Position numbers and translations under genes: made by a program. A stretch of 64,000 nucleotides of DNA from Pseudomonadales bacterium (GTDB taxonomy: Bacteria; Pseudomonadota; Gammaproteobacteria; Pseudomonadales; Azotimanducaceae). Below, piece after piece: positions 1 through 8,578 of the stretch. Below the pieces are notes generated by a model. That model was not told the origin of the DNA. It saw only the letters and a list, made by a program, of their open reading frames with translations, and ran no database searches. Numbering within the stretch: position 1 is the stretch's first letter; every line of letters begins with the position of its first letter. The DNA lies in NCBI GenBank assembly GCA_017642855.1, contig JAEPOO010000001.1:777072-841071 (forward strand). The letters are read 5' to 3'.

Positions 1-46
1 AGCCCGCAATAAGGATGATCGACAGCAGCAGGGCGATCTTGTTCAT
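1..46 (-). CDS. N-terminus of an exported protein, cut by window edge
   Basis: Only the first 15 codons are inside the window, read on the minus strand from an ATG at 46-44 (MNKIALLLSIILIAG). They look like the start of a signal peptide or lipoprotein leader: one lysine followed by a long hydrophobic run. A GGAG ribosome binding site lies about 7 bases upstream, inside the end of the TetR gene, whose stop is only one base away. The gene is therefore the second gene of the tetR transcript. Its function cannot be told from what is visible. Confidence 0.6.
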   Translation of the reverse strand, partial: MNKIALLLSIILIAG

Positions 47-47
47 G

Positions 48-572
48 TCAGGTCTCCTTCGCTTTCTGGCGAAGCTTCTTGCTGACTTCTTTTGCCTGTG
101 TGCTGTTCATGGGATTGATTTCGAAGATATTGAGAAACCGTAGCCCTTCGTTAGCGAGAAACAGGATGAGGGCTTGTTCGGGATCCTTGCTCTCGGACGC
201 GATTTGTTTCAATACCTGATTGATGTATTGCCGCGCTGGCTCGAGGAGCTCCGGGGCCTCAGCCGCAGCGGCAACCAGAGCCAGAGACGCGCGACGCTCT
301 GCATCGGTCATCTGGTTCTCTTCATGCAAGAGGGCTTCCAGAGAGTTGCCGTTGGTTCGTCGGGCTTCGATTCGTTGGATGCTGTTATCGATGAGGTTAT
401 CCAGCATGCCACGCAGCAGATCTTTTTTGGACTTGAAGTGGTACAAGACGCCGCCTTTGGAAAACCCCGCGCGTTCAGCCACCCTGTCGATGGTCAGATG
501 ATTGGCGCCGGATTCTTCCACAACCTGCAGTGCTGCCTGGAGGATCTCACTTCTCTTATTGTTACTGCGCAT
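48..572 (-). CDS. TetR/AcrR family transcriptional regulator
   Basis: A 174-residue one-component repressor. The N-terminal 50 residues form a classical TetR DNA-binding domain, with the helix-turn-helix around LTIDRVAERAGFSKGGVLYH followed by a short helix (FKSKKDLL). The ligand-binding C-terminal domain is short for the family. It is divergent from the hydrolase/reductase operon starting at 676, and a 24-bp palindrome between them (588-611) is the likely operator, so it probably represses both itself and that operon until an unknown ligand binds. The start ATG at 572-570 lies 15 bases from the palindrome. Confidence 0.9.
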   Translation of the reverse strand: MRSNNKRSEILQAALQVVEESGANHLTIDRVAERAGFSKGGVLYHFKSKKDLLRGMLDNLIDNSIQRIEARRTNGNSLEALLHEENQMTDAERRASLALVAAAAEAPELLEPARQYINQVLKQIASESKDPEQALILFLANEGLRFLNIFEINPMNSTQAKEVSKKLRQKAKET

Positions 573-587
573 GGGTGTCGCGTATTA

Positions 588-611
588 ACTATACCGTCCA
601 GATGGTACAGT
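588..611. promoter_or_regulatory. TetR-type palindromic operator
   Basis: A 24-bp interrupted palindrome with 18 of 24 positions symmetric: half sites ACTATACCGTCC and AGATGGTACAGT. It is centred between the divergent tetR (start 572) and hydrolase (start 676) genes, the usual place for a TetR-family operator. Binding by the adjacent TetR is inferred from position and symmetry only. Confidence 0.65.
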
Positions 612-675
612 AAACTACTGTTCATTGATACAAAAAACGCTACACTCGCTGGACCGCGAAAAAGGGGGTACATCA

Positions 676-1563
676 GTGAATCGCAGCCGTTTACCGGGCA
701 CGCCGGAGCCGGATCGATATGTTAAGGGCGATCAGGACAATCGCATCGCCATTGATGAATGGGGAGATCCATCTCATCAGGCCGTGATTCTACTCCATGG
801 GGGTGGTCAGACCCGCCATGCCTGGAAGGGTACCGGCGAGGTGCTCGCAGACGCGGGTTATTACGCCCTGTCTTTTGATGCCCGCGGTCACGGCGACTCT
901 GATTGGGTTGATAATAAGAAATATGAACATGGCTATATGGTTGGAGACCTGGTCCATTTGATTGAAGAACTCGAGCTCAACAAACCGGTATTGGTCGGTG
1001 CGTCGATGGGTGGCATGGTGTCGATGGCAGCCCTCGGTGAAAAAGCGATCGATGCGTCTGCGCTGGTGCTTGTGGATATTGCGCCCACCATCGAAGTTGA
1101 AGGTGCGCATCGCGTTTTAGATTTTATGCGCCAGGGCGCGCAGGGGTTCGATTCCCTTGAAGAAGTTGCGGAGGCCATTGCCGGTTATCAGCCTCAACGT
1201 GAGAGACCACGAAATCTTGATGGACTCGCGAAAAATGTTCGCCGGGGGGAAGACGGGCGCTTCTATTGGCATTGGGACCCCGAGTACATCTCGGAAAAAC
1301 GCGAAGTCGGACGCTATCAGGAAGGCTTTCGTGAGATCGCAAGAAATCTGGACATTCCAGCGCTGCTTGTTCGTGGCGGTCTATCCGATGTGTTGAGCGA
1401 AGAGGGCGCCCAGGACTTTCTCGACCTCTGCCCACATGCCGAATACGCGAACGTCACTGAAGCGGCGCATATGGTCGCCGGAGATCGTAATGATATCTTT
1501 ACCGCAGCAGTGGTGGATTTTCTCGGCCGTAAAATGTCGACGCATAGGAGCAAACAGGAATGA
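676..1563 (+). CDS. alpha/beta fold hydrolase
   Basis: A 295-residue alpha/beta hydrolase, probably cytoplasmic. Visible features are the oxyanion-hole HGGG (41-44), the nucleophile elbow GASMGG with Ser110, and a late His265 in EAAHMVAG. A TTG at 625 would lengthen it by 17 codons, but the GTG at 676 is preferred: it has a strong AAAGGGGG site 8 bases upstream, and the longer form would begin directly beside the TetR operator with no ribosome binding site. Its stop overlaps the ATG of the next gene (ATGA), so the two are translationally coupled. Substrate unknown; an ester, lactone or epoxide of the pathway is possible. Confidence 0.85.
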   Translation: MNRSRLPGTPEPDRYVKGDQDNRIAIDEWGDPSHQAVILLHGGGQTRHAWKGTGEVLADAGYYALSFDARGHGDSDWVDNKKYEHGYMVGDLVHLIEELELNKPVLVGASMGGMVSMAALGEKAIDASALVLVDIAPTIEVEGAHRVLDFMRQGAQGFDSLEEVAEAIAGYQPQRERPRNLDGLAKNVRRGEDGRFYWHWDPEYISEKREVGRYQEGFREIARNLDIPALLVRGGLSDVLSEEGAQDFLDLCPHAEYANVTEAAHMVAGDRNDIFTAAVVDFLGRKMSTHRSKQE

Positions 1564-2555
1564 CCCAGAACCGACAATGGTTAATTGACGGCAATCCCCG
1601 CGGAAGAGCTTTGGCGCTTTCTGACTTTAAAGAAAATCTGTCGGAGCTGGTGCCCCTCGAAGACGGCGAAGTCCGGGTTAAAGTTGAAGTGCTCAGTTTT
1701 GAACCGTCGCAGAAAGGTCAGCTTGAAGTGATCGCCGGTTATTCCGCCGGTGGCACCATGGGTGAAGTGATGGGTGCCCGTGGTGTTGGCGAGGTGGTGG
1801 AAAGTCGGTTCCCGGATGTGCCGGAAGGTTCAAAAGTGGTTGGGGTGCTGGGTTGGCAGGAGTTTGCGACGGTGAAAGGCAAAGTGCTCGAAGTTGTGCC
1901 GGACGATGACTTTCTGACGGCGCGCCTTGGTCCGTTGGGTGCCCAGGGTCTGACCGCATACTTTGGGTTGCTTCGAATTGGGCAACCTGAAGCGGGAGAT
2001 ACCGTCATGGTCTCCGGTGCTGCGGGTGCTGTGGGTTCGATTGTTGGGCAGATCGCGAAGATCTCGGGGTGTAAAACCATTGGCACAGCCGGTGGTCCCG
2101 AAAAATGTGACTGGATCCAGGAAATCGGATTCGATCATGCCATTGATTACAAATCTGAAAACGTGAAATCGCGATTGAAGGAAGTCGCCTTTGATGGCGT
2201 CAATGTCTTTTTCGATAACGTGGGTGGTCCGGTCCTGAATGACGTGCTCGCTCGAATCTCGAATCACGCGCGCGTTGTCATTTGTGGTGGCATATCGCGT
2301 TACGAGCAGGAAACATTACCGGCCGGTCCTGCAAACTATTTCAACGTCGTCTTTCGTCAGGCGAAGATGGAGGGCTTTCTGCTTCGCGGCTACGAGCATG
2401 ACTATCCAGAGGCGCTGGCTCGCATCAAAGGCTGGATGGAATCTGGCGAGTTACAGTTCCGAGAAGACATGCAGGAAGGCTTCGACAATATCCCTGCAAC
2501 GCTTAAGCGTCTGTTCTCTGGCGCAAATATTGGTAAACAACTCTTAAGGTTATAA
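1560..2555 (+). CDS. CurA-type NADP-dependent medium-chain oxidoreductase
   Basis: A 331-residue zinc-independent MDR-superfamily reductase of the curcumin reductase / leukotriene B4 12-hydroxydehydrogenase / prostaglandin reductase group. These enzymes reduce the C=C bond of alpha,beta-unsaturated ketones and aldehydes with NADPH. The Rossmann dinucleotide motif AAGAVGS is at 154-160, preceded by the family motif GPLGAQGLTAYFGL (about 124-137). No zinc-binding cysteine cluster is present, as expected. It overlaps the preceding hydrolase by 4 bases and is followed after 8 bases by a CocE-type hydrolase: one operon under the TetR operator. Confidence 0.88.
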   Translation: MTQNRQWLIDGNPRGRALALSDFKENLSELVPLEDGEVRVKVEVLSFEPSQKGQLEVIAGYSAGGTMGEVMGARGVGEVVESRFPDVPEGSKVVGVLGWQEFATVKGKVLEVVPDDDFLTARLGPLGAQGLTAYFGLLRIGQPEAGDTVMVSGAAGAVGSIVGQIAKISGCKTIGTAGGPEKCDWIQEIGFDHAIDYKSENVKSRLKEVAFDGVNVFFDNVGGPVLNDVLARISNHARVVICGGISRYEQETLPAGPANYFNVVFRQAKMEGFLLRGYEHDYPEALARIKGWMESGELQFREDMQEGFDNIPATLKRLFSGANIGKQLLRL

Positions 2556-2563
2556 CGCGCGTT

Positions 2564-4321
2564 ATGAAGTACCTAAAAATGTTTTGTGTATTGGTGCTGC
2601 TTTTGGCTCTCGCTGCCGCCGGCGCCTATCTGGGTCGATTTGAACTCACTCGGATGAACGATGACCTGCCGCCTTTTACCCACGCCGAAGGTGAAACTCT
2701 CGAGTTTATGGTTGAGATGGCGGACGGCGCCCATTTATTCACCACAGCTAAACTGCCGGGCGGGGAAGGTCCTCATCCTGCGGTGCTACTACGCAGTCCT
2801 TATGCGCAGTTCGGTAATTTGATGCGGGACCAGCTTTGCGGTCGATTTGCTCGGTATGGCTACGCCTGTGTATACCAGGACACGCGGGGCCAGGGTAAAT
2901 CAGAAGGTGATTGGGTCCCAATGGCGAATGAAGTGTCTGACGGACGCGACACCATGCGATGGTTAGCAGGTCAGCATTTTCAGAACGGCAACATTGCGAT
3001 GGTTGGGCCTTCGTATCTGGCCTCTGTACAGTTTGCGGTAGCCGCGGCAGGTCTGCCGCCCGAAGTGAAAACGTTTATTCCCTCCGTTTACACAACGGAC
3101 CTCAGAAAAGTTGTTTATAGCAACGGCATGTTCCGGCACGAAACGTTTACCGCCTGGTCCAGTATGAATCGTGGTTCGAACACCGATGTCGAAGGTACCG
3201 GTGAGGACTACCAGAAAGCGATTCGTCATCTGCCGCACAACGAGGTAGATACAGAAATATTCGGTGTCGAGATGCCCTGGTATCAGGAGATGATCGACCC
3301 TGCGCTATTTGAAGCCTCCTTCCTGGGCAATCCTGACGCAGAGCTGGTCCAGCAGGTGCCGGAAAATCTCTCGGTACCGATTCTTATGATCGGTGGTTGG
3401 TACGACGTCTTTCTCGGTCCTCAGGTGGATGACTGGAACCGGCTGGCAACAAAAAGTGACAGTCGATTTGTGCTTGGTCCTTGGACGCACATTGGATCTT
3501 CCGGCGAGGCTTTTGAAATCGGGAATGCTGAAGGCGGATTGTTTCAGTGGAAAGAAATGCTGCCCTGGCTCGAGTACTACCTGAAAGGAAAGGGTGAGCA
3601 ACCAACGCCGGGCATGTATGCCTACACCATGGGTGTGAACGAATGGCGCCATCACGCGCAGTGGCCTGGTAAGGTAGTGGAGAAGAAGTGGCAACTCTCG
3701 GATCTGGCTGATTCCAAAGCCTGTAGCGGGGGAGTGCTAGGTGATCAACCATCCACAGATCAGGTGAGTTACGACTACGATCCTCTGAATCCGGTACCGA
3801 CGTCAGGTGGCTCAGGCATGCTCGCCTTTATCCTGCCCGGATATGGGGGTGCAAAACCCGCCAATGTTCTTCAGGAAGGGTTCTGTGAGCGAGACGACGT
3901 ACTTTCTTTTCTGAGCGAGCCACTTGATGAAGCCACGGTGATCGCAGGGGAAGTTGCTGTGGATCTGGCGCTATCTTCTTCTGCTCCTGACACGGCCTTT
4001 TCTGTAAAATTGATGGAAGTATTTCCCGATGGCCGCGCGATCAACATTCGGGATGACATTTCTTCCATTGCTTATCAGGGGAATCGATTGCAGCCACTGA
4101 GTTATCAGCCTGGTGAGCGCATGATCTTGAGCATAACGACCTGGCCGGTGGAATGGCAGCTGTCTTCTGGCTCCAGATTGCGTTTGGACATTTCTTCTTC
4201 AGATTTCCCAAAATTTCATGCGCATCGCAACCGCGCCGGTCCTTGGGCCGAGCAGACGGGCACGGATATCGCGACTCAGACCCTTTATTCAGGAACCCTT
4301 AGTCTGCCTATTCGTCCATAG
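2564..4321 (+). CDS. CocE/NonD family hydrolase (X-Pro dipeptidyl-peptidase-like), membrane-anchored or exported
   Basis: A 585-residue serine hydrolase of the CocE/NonD family (acyl esterase related to cocaine esterase and X-Pro dipeptidyl peptidase). The first 25 residues form a hydrophobic signal or anchor segment, so it probably acts in the periplasm. The catalytic triad can be assigned: Ser150 in GPSYLAS, Asp281 in GGWYDVF and His309 in GPWTH. The C-terminal third (from about 455) is the beta-rich jelly-roll typical of the family. It lies 8 bases behind the CurA-type reductase and probably supplies that pathway by cleaving an external ester or amide; this role is inferred. Confidence 0.87.
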   Translation: MKYLKMFCVLVLLLALAAAGAYLGRFELTRMNDDLPPFTHAEGETLEFMVEMADGAHLFTTAKLPGGEGPHPAVLLRSPYAQFGNLMRDQLCGRFARYGYACVYQDTRGQGKSEGDWVPMANEVSDGRDTMRWLAGQHFQNGNIAMVGPSYLASVQFAVAAAGLPPEVKTFIPSVYTTDLRKVVYSNGMFRHETFTAWSSMNRGSNTDVEGTGEDYQKAIRHLPHNEVDTEIFGVEMPWYQEMIDPALFEASFLGNPDAELVQQVPENLSVPILMIGGWYDVFLGPQVDDWNRLATKSDSRFVLGPWTHIGSSGEAFEIGNAEGGLFQWKEMLPWLEYYLKGKGEQPTPGMYAYTMGVNEWRHHAQWPGKVVEKKWQLSDLADSKACSGGVLGDQPSTDQVSYDYDPLNPVPTSGGSGMLAFILPGYGGAKPANVLQEGFCERDDVLSFLSEPLDEATVIAGEVAVDLALSSSAPDTAFSVKLMEVFPDGRAINIRDDISSIAYQGNRLQPLSYQPGERMILSITTWPVEWQLSSGSRLRLDISSSDFPKFHAHRNRAGPWAEQTGTDIATQTLYSGTLSLPIRP

Positions 4322-4414
4322 TGTCCATCGTGGCGAATTGCCTACGTTTTTCCTATGATTGGTCTCGGTTAATTTTGCAATTCAGTTAATACCCCTTTGA
4401 GGAGAGTCCCTTTT

Positions 4415-5824
4415 ATGAGTGATTACAAACTCTTGATTAATGGCGAGTTGGTCGCTGGCGACAGCACTATGCCCGTTATTAACCCTGCAACAGAAGAGCT
4501 GGTTGCTGATTGTCCGCGAGCTTCCGAAAGCCAGCTAAATGATGCGGTTGCCGCGGCGAAGGCTGCTTTCCCTGCGTGGGCAGCGACGCCGATAGATCAG
4601 CGTAAAGAGGTCGTCATGAAAATCGCCGATGTCGTCGAGGCGAATGCCCAGGAGCTTGGCCAGTTACTGACTGAAGAGCAGGGTAAACCTTTGGGCGATG
4701 CGATTGGAGAAGCTTATGGTTTCGCGGCCTTCTGTCGCTACTTCTGTTCCTTGGATCTGCCTGTCGAGACTATTGATGACAGCGAAGGTCGTAAAGTGGA
4801 AGCCCACCATATGCCCCTTGGCGTCGTCGGCGCGATCGTGCCCTGGAATTTCCCACTGATTTTGATGGCATTCAAACTGCCGCCCGCGCTGATTGCCGGT
4901 AACGCCATTGTGATCAAACCTGCTCCGACAACACCGCTCAGCACGCTTCGTATCGCCGAGCTGATCAAGGACATCGCCCCAGCAGGTGTCGTGAACTTTA
5001 TTACGGATCTGAACGATCTGGGCGCGCCAATGACCGCACACCCGGACGTTCGCAAGATCTCTTTCACCGGCTCTACCGCAACCGGCGCGAAAGTGATGGC
5101 AGGTGCAGCGGGTTTGCTGAAGCGCATCACGCTGGAGCTGGGTGGTAACGACGCAGGCATCGTTCTAAACGACGTAAACCCAAAAGAAACCGCACCGAAA
5201 GTCTTCGATAGTGCCTTTCAAAACACGGGACAGGTTTGTATCGCCATGAAGCGTCTTTATGTGCACGAAGACATTTACGATGAGATGTGTGACGAATTGG
5301 CAACCCTTGCTAATGAAACGGTCATCGGTAATGGCCTTGAGCAGGGCACCAAGCTTGGGCCTCTCAATAATCAGATGCAGTACGACCGCGTTAAAGAACT
5401 CATTGAAGAGGCCAGGACGGATGGCAATATTATTGCTGGTGGTGACGTATCCGATGAGCCTGGTTTCTTCATTCGCCCGACGATTGTGCGCGATATCACA
5501 GAAGGTTCGCGCCTGGTCGATGAAGAGCAATTCGGTCCGGTTCTGCCTGTACTGAAGTTTTCCGAAGAGTCCGAAGCGGTTGAGCGAGCTAATGCCTCCT
5601 CCTGGGGTCTTGGTGGTTCTGTTTGGTCCTCCGATCTCGACAAAGCCTATGCGCTTGCCGAGAAGATGGATGCAGGCACCATATGGATCAACAAACATGC
5701 TGAGCTTGACCCAGGTATCCCGTTTGGTGGTGCTAAACAGTCCGGTATCGGGAAAGAGCTCGGTGAAGAAGGGTTGCAGGAATTTACGCAGCTGAAGATC
5801 ATCAACATGGCGAAAGCTTCTTAA
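4415..5824 (+). CDS. NAD(P)-dependent aldehyde dehydrogenase
   Basis: A 469-residue aldehyde dehydrogenase superfamily member oxidising an aldehyde to a carboxylic acid. Key residues are present: the coenzyme-binding PWNFP (about 143-147) and FTGSTATG (217-224), the general base Glu241 in ELGGNDAGIV and the nucleophile Cys275 in NTGQVCIA. The start chosen is ATG 4415, with AGGAGAG eight bases upstream; an in-frame TTG at 4397 lacks a ribosome binding site. The 93-base gap after the CocE gene may hold a separate promoter. It leads the beta-oxidation-like operon to 9090. Substrate specificity is not evident. Confidence 0.92.
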   Translation: MSDYKLLINGELVAGDSTMPVINPATEELVADCPRASESQLNDAVAAAKAAFPAWAATPIDQRKEVVMKIADVVEANAQELGQLLTEEQGKPLGDAIGEAYGFAAFCRYFCSLDLPVETIDDSEGRKVEAHHMPLGVVGAIVPWNFPLILMAFKLPPALIAGNAIVIKPAPTTPLSTLRIAELIKDIAPAGVVNFITDLNDLGAPMTAHPDVRKISFTGSTATGAKVMAGAAGLLKRITLELGGNDAGIVLNDVNPKETAPKVFDSAFQNTGQVCIAMKRLYVHEDIYDEMCDELATLANETVIGNGLEQGTKLGPLNNQMQYDRVKELIEEARTDGNIIAGGDVSDEPGFFIRPTIVRDITEGSRLVDEEQFGPVLPVLKFSEESEAVERANASSWGLGGSVWSSDLDKAYALAEKMDAGTIWINKHAELDPGIPFGGAKQSGIGKELGEEGLQEFTQLKIINMAKAS

Positions 5825-5847
5825 GAATTCAACATAGGAATACTGAG

Positions 5848-7053
5848 ATGAGTGACCTCGAAACATTCCGAGCAGAAACCAAAGCGTGGATTGAGGATAA
5901 CTTCCCGGCTTCACTGAAAGGCTCCAGCATGGGCCTGGAAGGGGAATCGGATGAGTCTGCGAAGGCAGACTTTGAATCCTGGCGGCAGCGACTGGCTGAA
6001 AAAGGTTGGGGTGCCCCAACCTGGCCAACCGAATATGGTGGAGCCGGGGCTTCTGACCCTGAAGCCAAGATCATCAGTCAGGAAATGGCGAAGCAGGGTG
6101 CGTTCAACCCAATCCCCTTGATGGCTGGTATGGGCGTGACCATGGTAGGCCCTACGGTGTTGGAATACGGCACAGAGGAGCAGAAACAGAAGCATCTTAG
6201 AGGCATTGCGAGTGGTGAAGTTCGCTGGTGCCTTGGCCTTTCAGAACCCAACGCTGGATCTGACCTGGCCTCCCTGCAGACAAAAGCGGAAGCCGATGGC
6301 GACACTTTCAAAATCAATGGTCAGAAAATCTGGACTTCGGGTGCTGATATCTCGCAATGGTGCGGCGCTTTGGTCCGAACGGATTCCAACGCGAAGAAAC
6401 GAGACGGGATCAGCTTCGTCATGTTGCCTATGGATCAGGACGGTGTTCGCACCAAGCCGATCCAGCTGATCTCAGGCGTATCACCTTTCTGTGAAACTTT
6501 TTTCGATGACGCGCGTGCAGAGAAGAGTGATCTTCTTGGACCGCTTAACGAAGGCTGGAGCGTCGTCAAACGACTGCTTCAGCACGAACGACAAAGCCAG
6601 ACTCAGGCGCGCCCTGCTGGTGGAGGTGGCTCAAAGCCAACGCTCCAGGAAGTGGCGAAGGGTTACGTCGGTACTGATGAATCTGGCGCTCTGGCGGACA
6701 CAGATCTGCGTAATCGCCTGACCCATCATCTGATGGACAGCCAGGCGCACTCGCTGACGACAAGCCGGATTACAGCAGAAGCGCGTGGCCAGGTGAAAGT
6801 CAGTGCCGCTGCGTCGATTCTGAAGAACTCGGCGACTCGTATTGCTCAGGGTAAAGCGGAGCTCACCATGGAAATTATGGGTAGCCAGGGCATCGGTTGG
6901 GACGGCGACAACTTTTCTAGCGAGGAACTCGACAACGTGCGCGAGTGGCTATGGGGCAAGGCCATCTCCATCTACGGTGGTTCTTACGAAGTTCAAAACA
7001 ATATTATTTCCAAGAACATTCTCGGTCTGCCCGAGAATACACAAAAGGGTTAA
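5848..7053 (+). CDS. acyl-CoA dehydrogenase, large/FAD-binding subunit of a probable heteromeric pair
   Basis: A 401-residue flavoprotein introducing the alpha,beta double bond into an acyl-CoA. It carries the signature LSEPNAGSDLASL and the FAD/substrate region QKIWTSGADISQW, and ends with YGGSYEVQNNIISKN. The residue after the tyrosine is Gly, where medium-chain enzymes have the catalytic Glu; this is the pattern of FadE/ChsE-type enzymes whose base lies elsewhere. The next gene, 3 bases downstream, is a shorter acyl-CoA dehydrogenase of the small-subunit type. Such adjacent pairs form alpha2beta2 enzymes in steroid and branched-acyl-CoA catabolism, which is the likely arrangement here. Confidence 0.92.
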   Translation: MSDLETFRAETKAWIEDNFPASLKGSSMGLEGESDESAKADFESWRQRLAEKGWGAPTWPTEYGGAGASDPEAKIISQEMAKQGAFNPIPLMAGMGVTMVGPTVLEYGTEEQKQKHLRGIASGEVRWCLGLSEPNAGSDLASLQTKAEADGDTFKINGQKIWTSGADISQWCGALVRTDSNAKKRDGISFVMLPMDQDGVRTKPIQLISGVSPFCETFFDDARAEKSDLLGPLNEGWSVVKRLLQHERQSQTQARPAGGGGSKPTLQEVAKGYVGTDESGALADTDLRNRLTHHLMDSQAHSLTTSRITAEARGQVKVSAAASILKNSATRIAQGKAELTMEIMGSQGIGWDGDNFSSEELDNVREWLWGKAISIYGGSYEVQNNIISKNILGLPENTQKG

Positions 7054-7056
7054 CGC

Positions 7057-8163
7057 ATGGCCGCACTAACAGAAGAACAGAGTATGTTGCGTGACCAGGC
7101 GAAATCCTGGGTTACCGAACAATTCCCCGTGCAGAAGTTTCGCGAGATGCGAGACAGTGGCGTTGTGGCCCGATTCACGCCGGAAACCTGGCAGGGAATG
7201 ATCGAAATGGGTTGGACCGGTATTCTGGTGCCGGAACAATATGGGGGTTCCGGTCTGGGTTACCTGACCTTTGGTGTCGTTTTGGAAGAAATCGGTCGAC
7301 AGCTGACTGCCTCTCCGCTGTTTGCCTCCGCTTACGTTGGTGCTACAGCCGTGATGTTGGGTGGCAGTGACGATCAGAAACAGGCCATCCTGCCTAAGGT
7401 CGTTGATGGCAGCGTTATCCTGACGCTCGCTGTTGATGAGGGTCCGCGACATGATCCCGCGAAGATCGCATTAAAGGCTGAAAGTACGGGTTCTGGCTAT
7501 CAGCTTTCCGGTAACAAAACGTTTGTTGTTGAAGGTATGGCGGCGACTGATTTTATTGTCGCAGCCTCAATCGATGATGACGTTAAGCTGCTGCACGTGC
7601 CCGCCAGCGCAGATGGCGTGAGCCGAGAAGCGATGAGCATGGTCGACAGTCGAGGTTACGCGAATGTGCACTTTGATGGTGTCGAAGTCGGAGCGGAGGC
7701 TGTCATGGGCGATGCGGCGGTGCTTGAACAGGTGCTGGATTGTGCCCGTGCAGGCATTGGCGCTGAGATGCTCGGCACAGCCTCGCAGGCATTTGACATG
7801 ACCCTTGACTATCTGAAGACGCGTGTTCAGTTTGGTCAGGTGATCGGCTCTTTCCAGGCGCTGGGCCATCGTGCCGCTGAGCTGTTCGGTCAGATGGAGC
7901 TGTCACGTTCGTGTATGGAAGCCGCGCTGCAGGGTATCGATGCAGACGCTGATGATGTATCGGAGTTGGCTTCACTATCAAAAGCCAAAGTCGGTGACTT
8001 TATTCACGAGATGTCGAACCAGTTGATTCAGATCCATGGCGGGATAGGTATGACCGATGAGTTCGACGCAGGTTTTTATCTGAAGCGAGCTCGGGTTTTG
8101 GAAGCTGCCTACGGCAATCAGGCCTTCCATCGTGATCGCTACGCAAGACTGTTGGGTTTCTGA
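7057..8163 (+). CDS. acyl-CoA dehydrogenase, small subunit of a probable heteromeric pair
   Basis: A 368-residue acyl-CoA dehydrogenase homologue. The C-terminal domain has the family motif QIHGGIGMTDEFDAGFYLKR (about 325-344), but the tail AYGNQAFHRDRYARLLGF is that of the second subunit of paired enzymes, which contributes FAD binding but often lacks the catalytic base. It starts 3 bases after the preceding acyl-CoA dehydrogenase. I infer a heterotetramer with that protein, as described for actinobacterial steroid-catabolic FadE pairs. The substrate could be a bulky side-chain or ring-derived acyl-CoA. Confidence 0.9.
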   Translation: MAALTEEQSMLRDQAKSWVTEQFPVQKFREMRDSGVVARFTPETWQGMIEMGWTGILVPEQYGGSGLGYLTFGVVLEEIGRQLTASPLFASAYVGATAVMLGGSDDQKQAILPKVVDGSVILTLAVDEGPRHDPAKIALKAESTGSGYQLSGNKTFVVEGMAATDFIVAASIDDDVKLLHVPASADGVSREAMSMVDSRGYANVHFDGVEVGAEAVMGDAAVLEQVLDCARAGIGAEMLGTASQAFDMTLDYLKTRVQFGQVIGSFQALGHRAAELFGQMELSRSCMEAALQGIDADADDVSELASLSKAKVGDFIHEMSNQLIQIHGGIGMTDEFDAGFYLKRARVLEAAYGNQAFHRDRYARLLGF

Positions 8164-8176
8164 TTCAGGTGGTCCA

Positions 8177-8578
8177 GTGAAACCCTGGCTGCAACAATCC
8201 GGCGAAGGCTTCCAGGCACGACTGGCGCTTCGCCCGGATCTGCAGCAAAAGTATCACGATTTTCTTCAGGTTATTGAAAACAACGACGCCGTTCCTGAAA
8301 GGGTCTACGAAATCTGTCGTTCTCGTATTCAATTCATCCACGGTCTTCGAAAAGAGGACGTTGATGCAAGGCCGCTGAACGATGCCGAAGCGTCAGCGCT
8401 CACAGTTGCCGATCGAATGCCCTACCAGCACCACCAGCTGATGGATGAGGAAGTGGAAACCTTGAAAGCCTTCTTCGGTGATCAAGGTAGTGTAGCGTTG
8501 CTTACTGCGCTTGCTTTCTTTGATGTAACCTGCCGGTTGGAAGCGACCTTTCAAGCCGCACACATGAGCGATCAATAA
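8177..8578 (+). CDS. small helical protein, probably CMD/AhpD-like, without the CxxC motif
   Basis: A 133-residue protein starting at GTG 8177 behind an AGGTGG site (an in-frame ATG at 8132 would overlap the previous gene by 32 bases). The helical pattern, with ERVYEICRSRIQFIHG followed later by the ADRMPY and ALLTALAFFDVTCRLEATF segments, resembles carboxymuconolactone decarboxylase / AhpD-like proteins. The usual CxxC pair is not seen; single cysteines occur in YEICRS and VTCRL. Its last base is the first base of the next CMD-like gene. The two may form a complex; function unknown. Confidence 0.6.
   Translation: MKPWLQQSGEGFQARLALRPDLQQKYHDFLQVIENNDAVPERVYEICRSRIQFIHGLRKEDVDARPLNDAEASALTVADRMPYQHHQLMDEEVETLKAFFGDQGSVALLTALAFFDVTCRLEATFQAAHMSDQ

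Noticed and set aside
625..675. Upstream TTG start for the first hydrolase
   Set aside because: No ribosome binding site and directly adjacent to the TetR operator; GTG 676 has a strong site.
1143..1157. tRNA T-arm-like GGGGTTCGATTCCCT
   Set aside because: It lies inside the hydrolase coding frame, and no acceptor, D or anticodon arm can be drawn around it.
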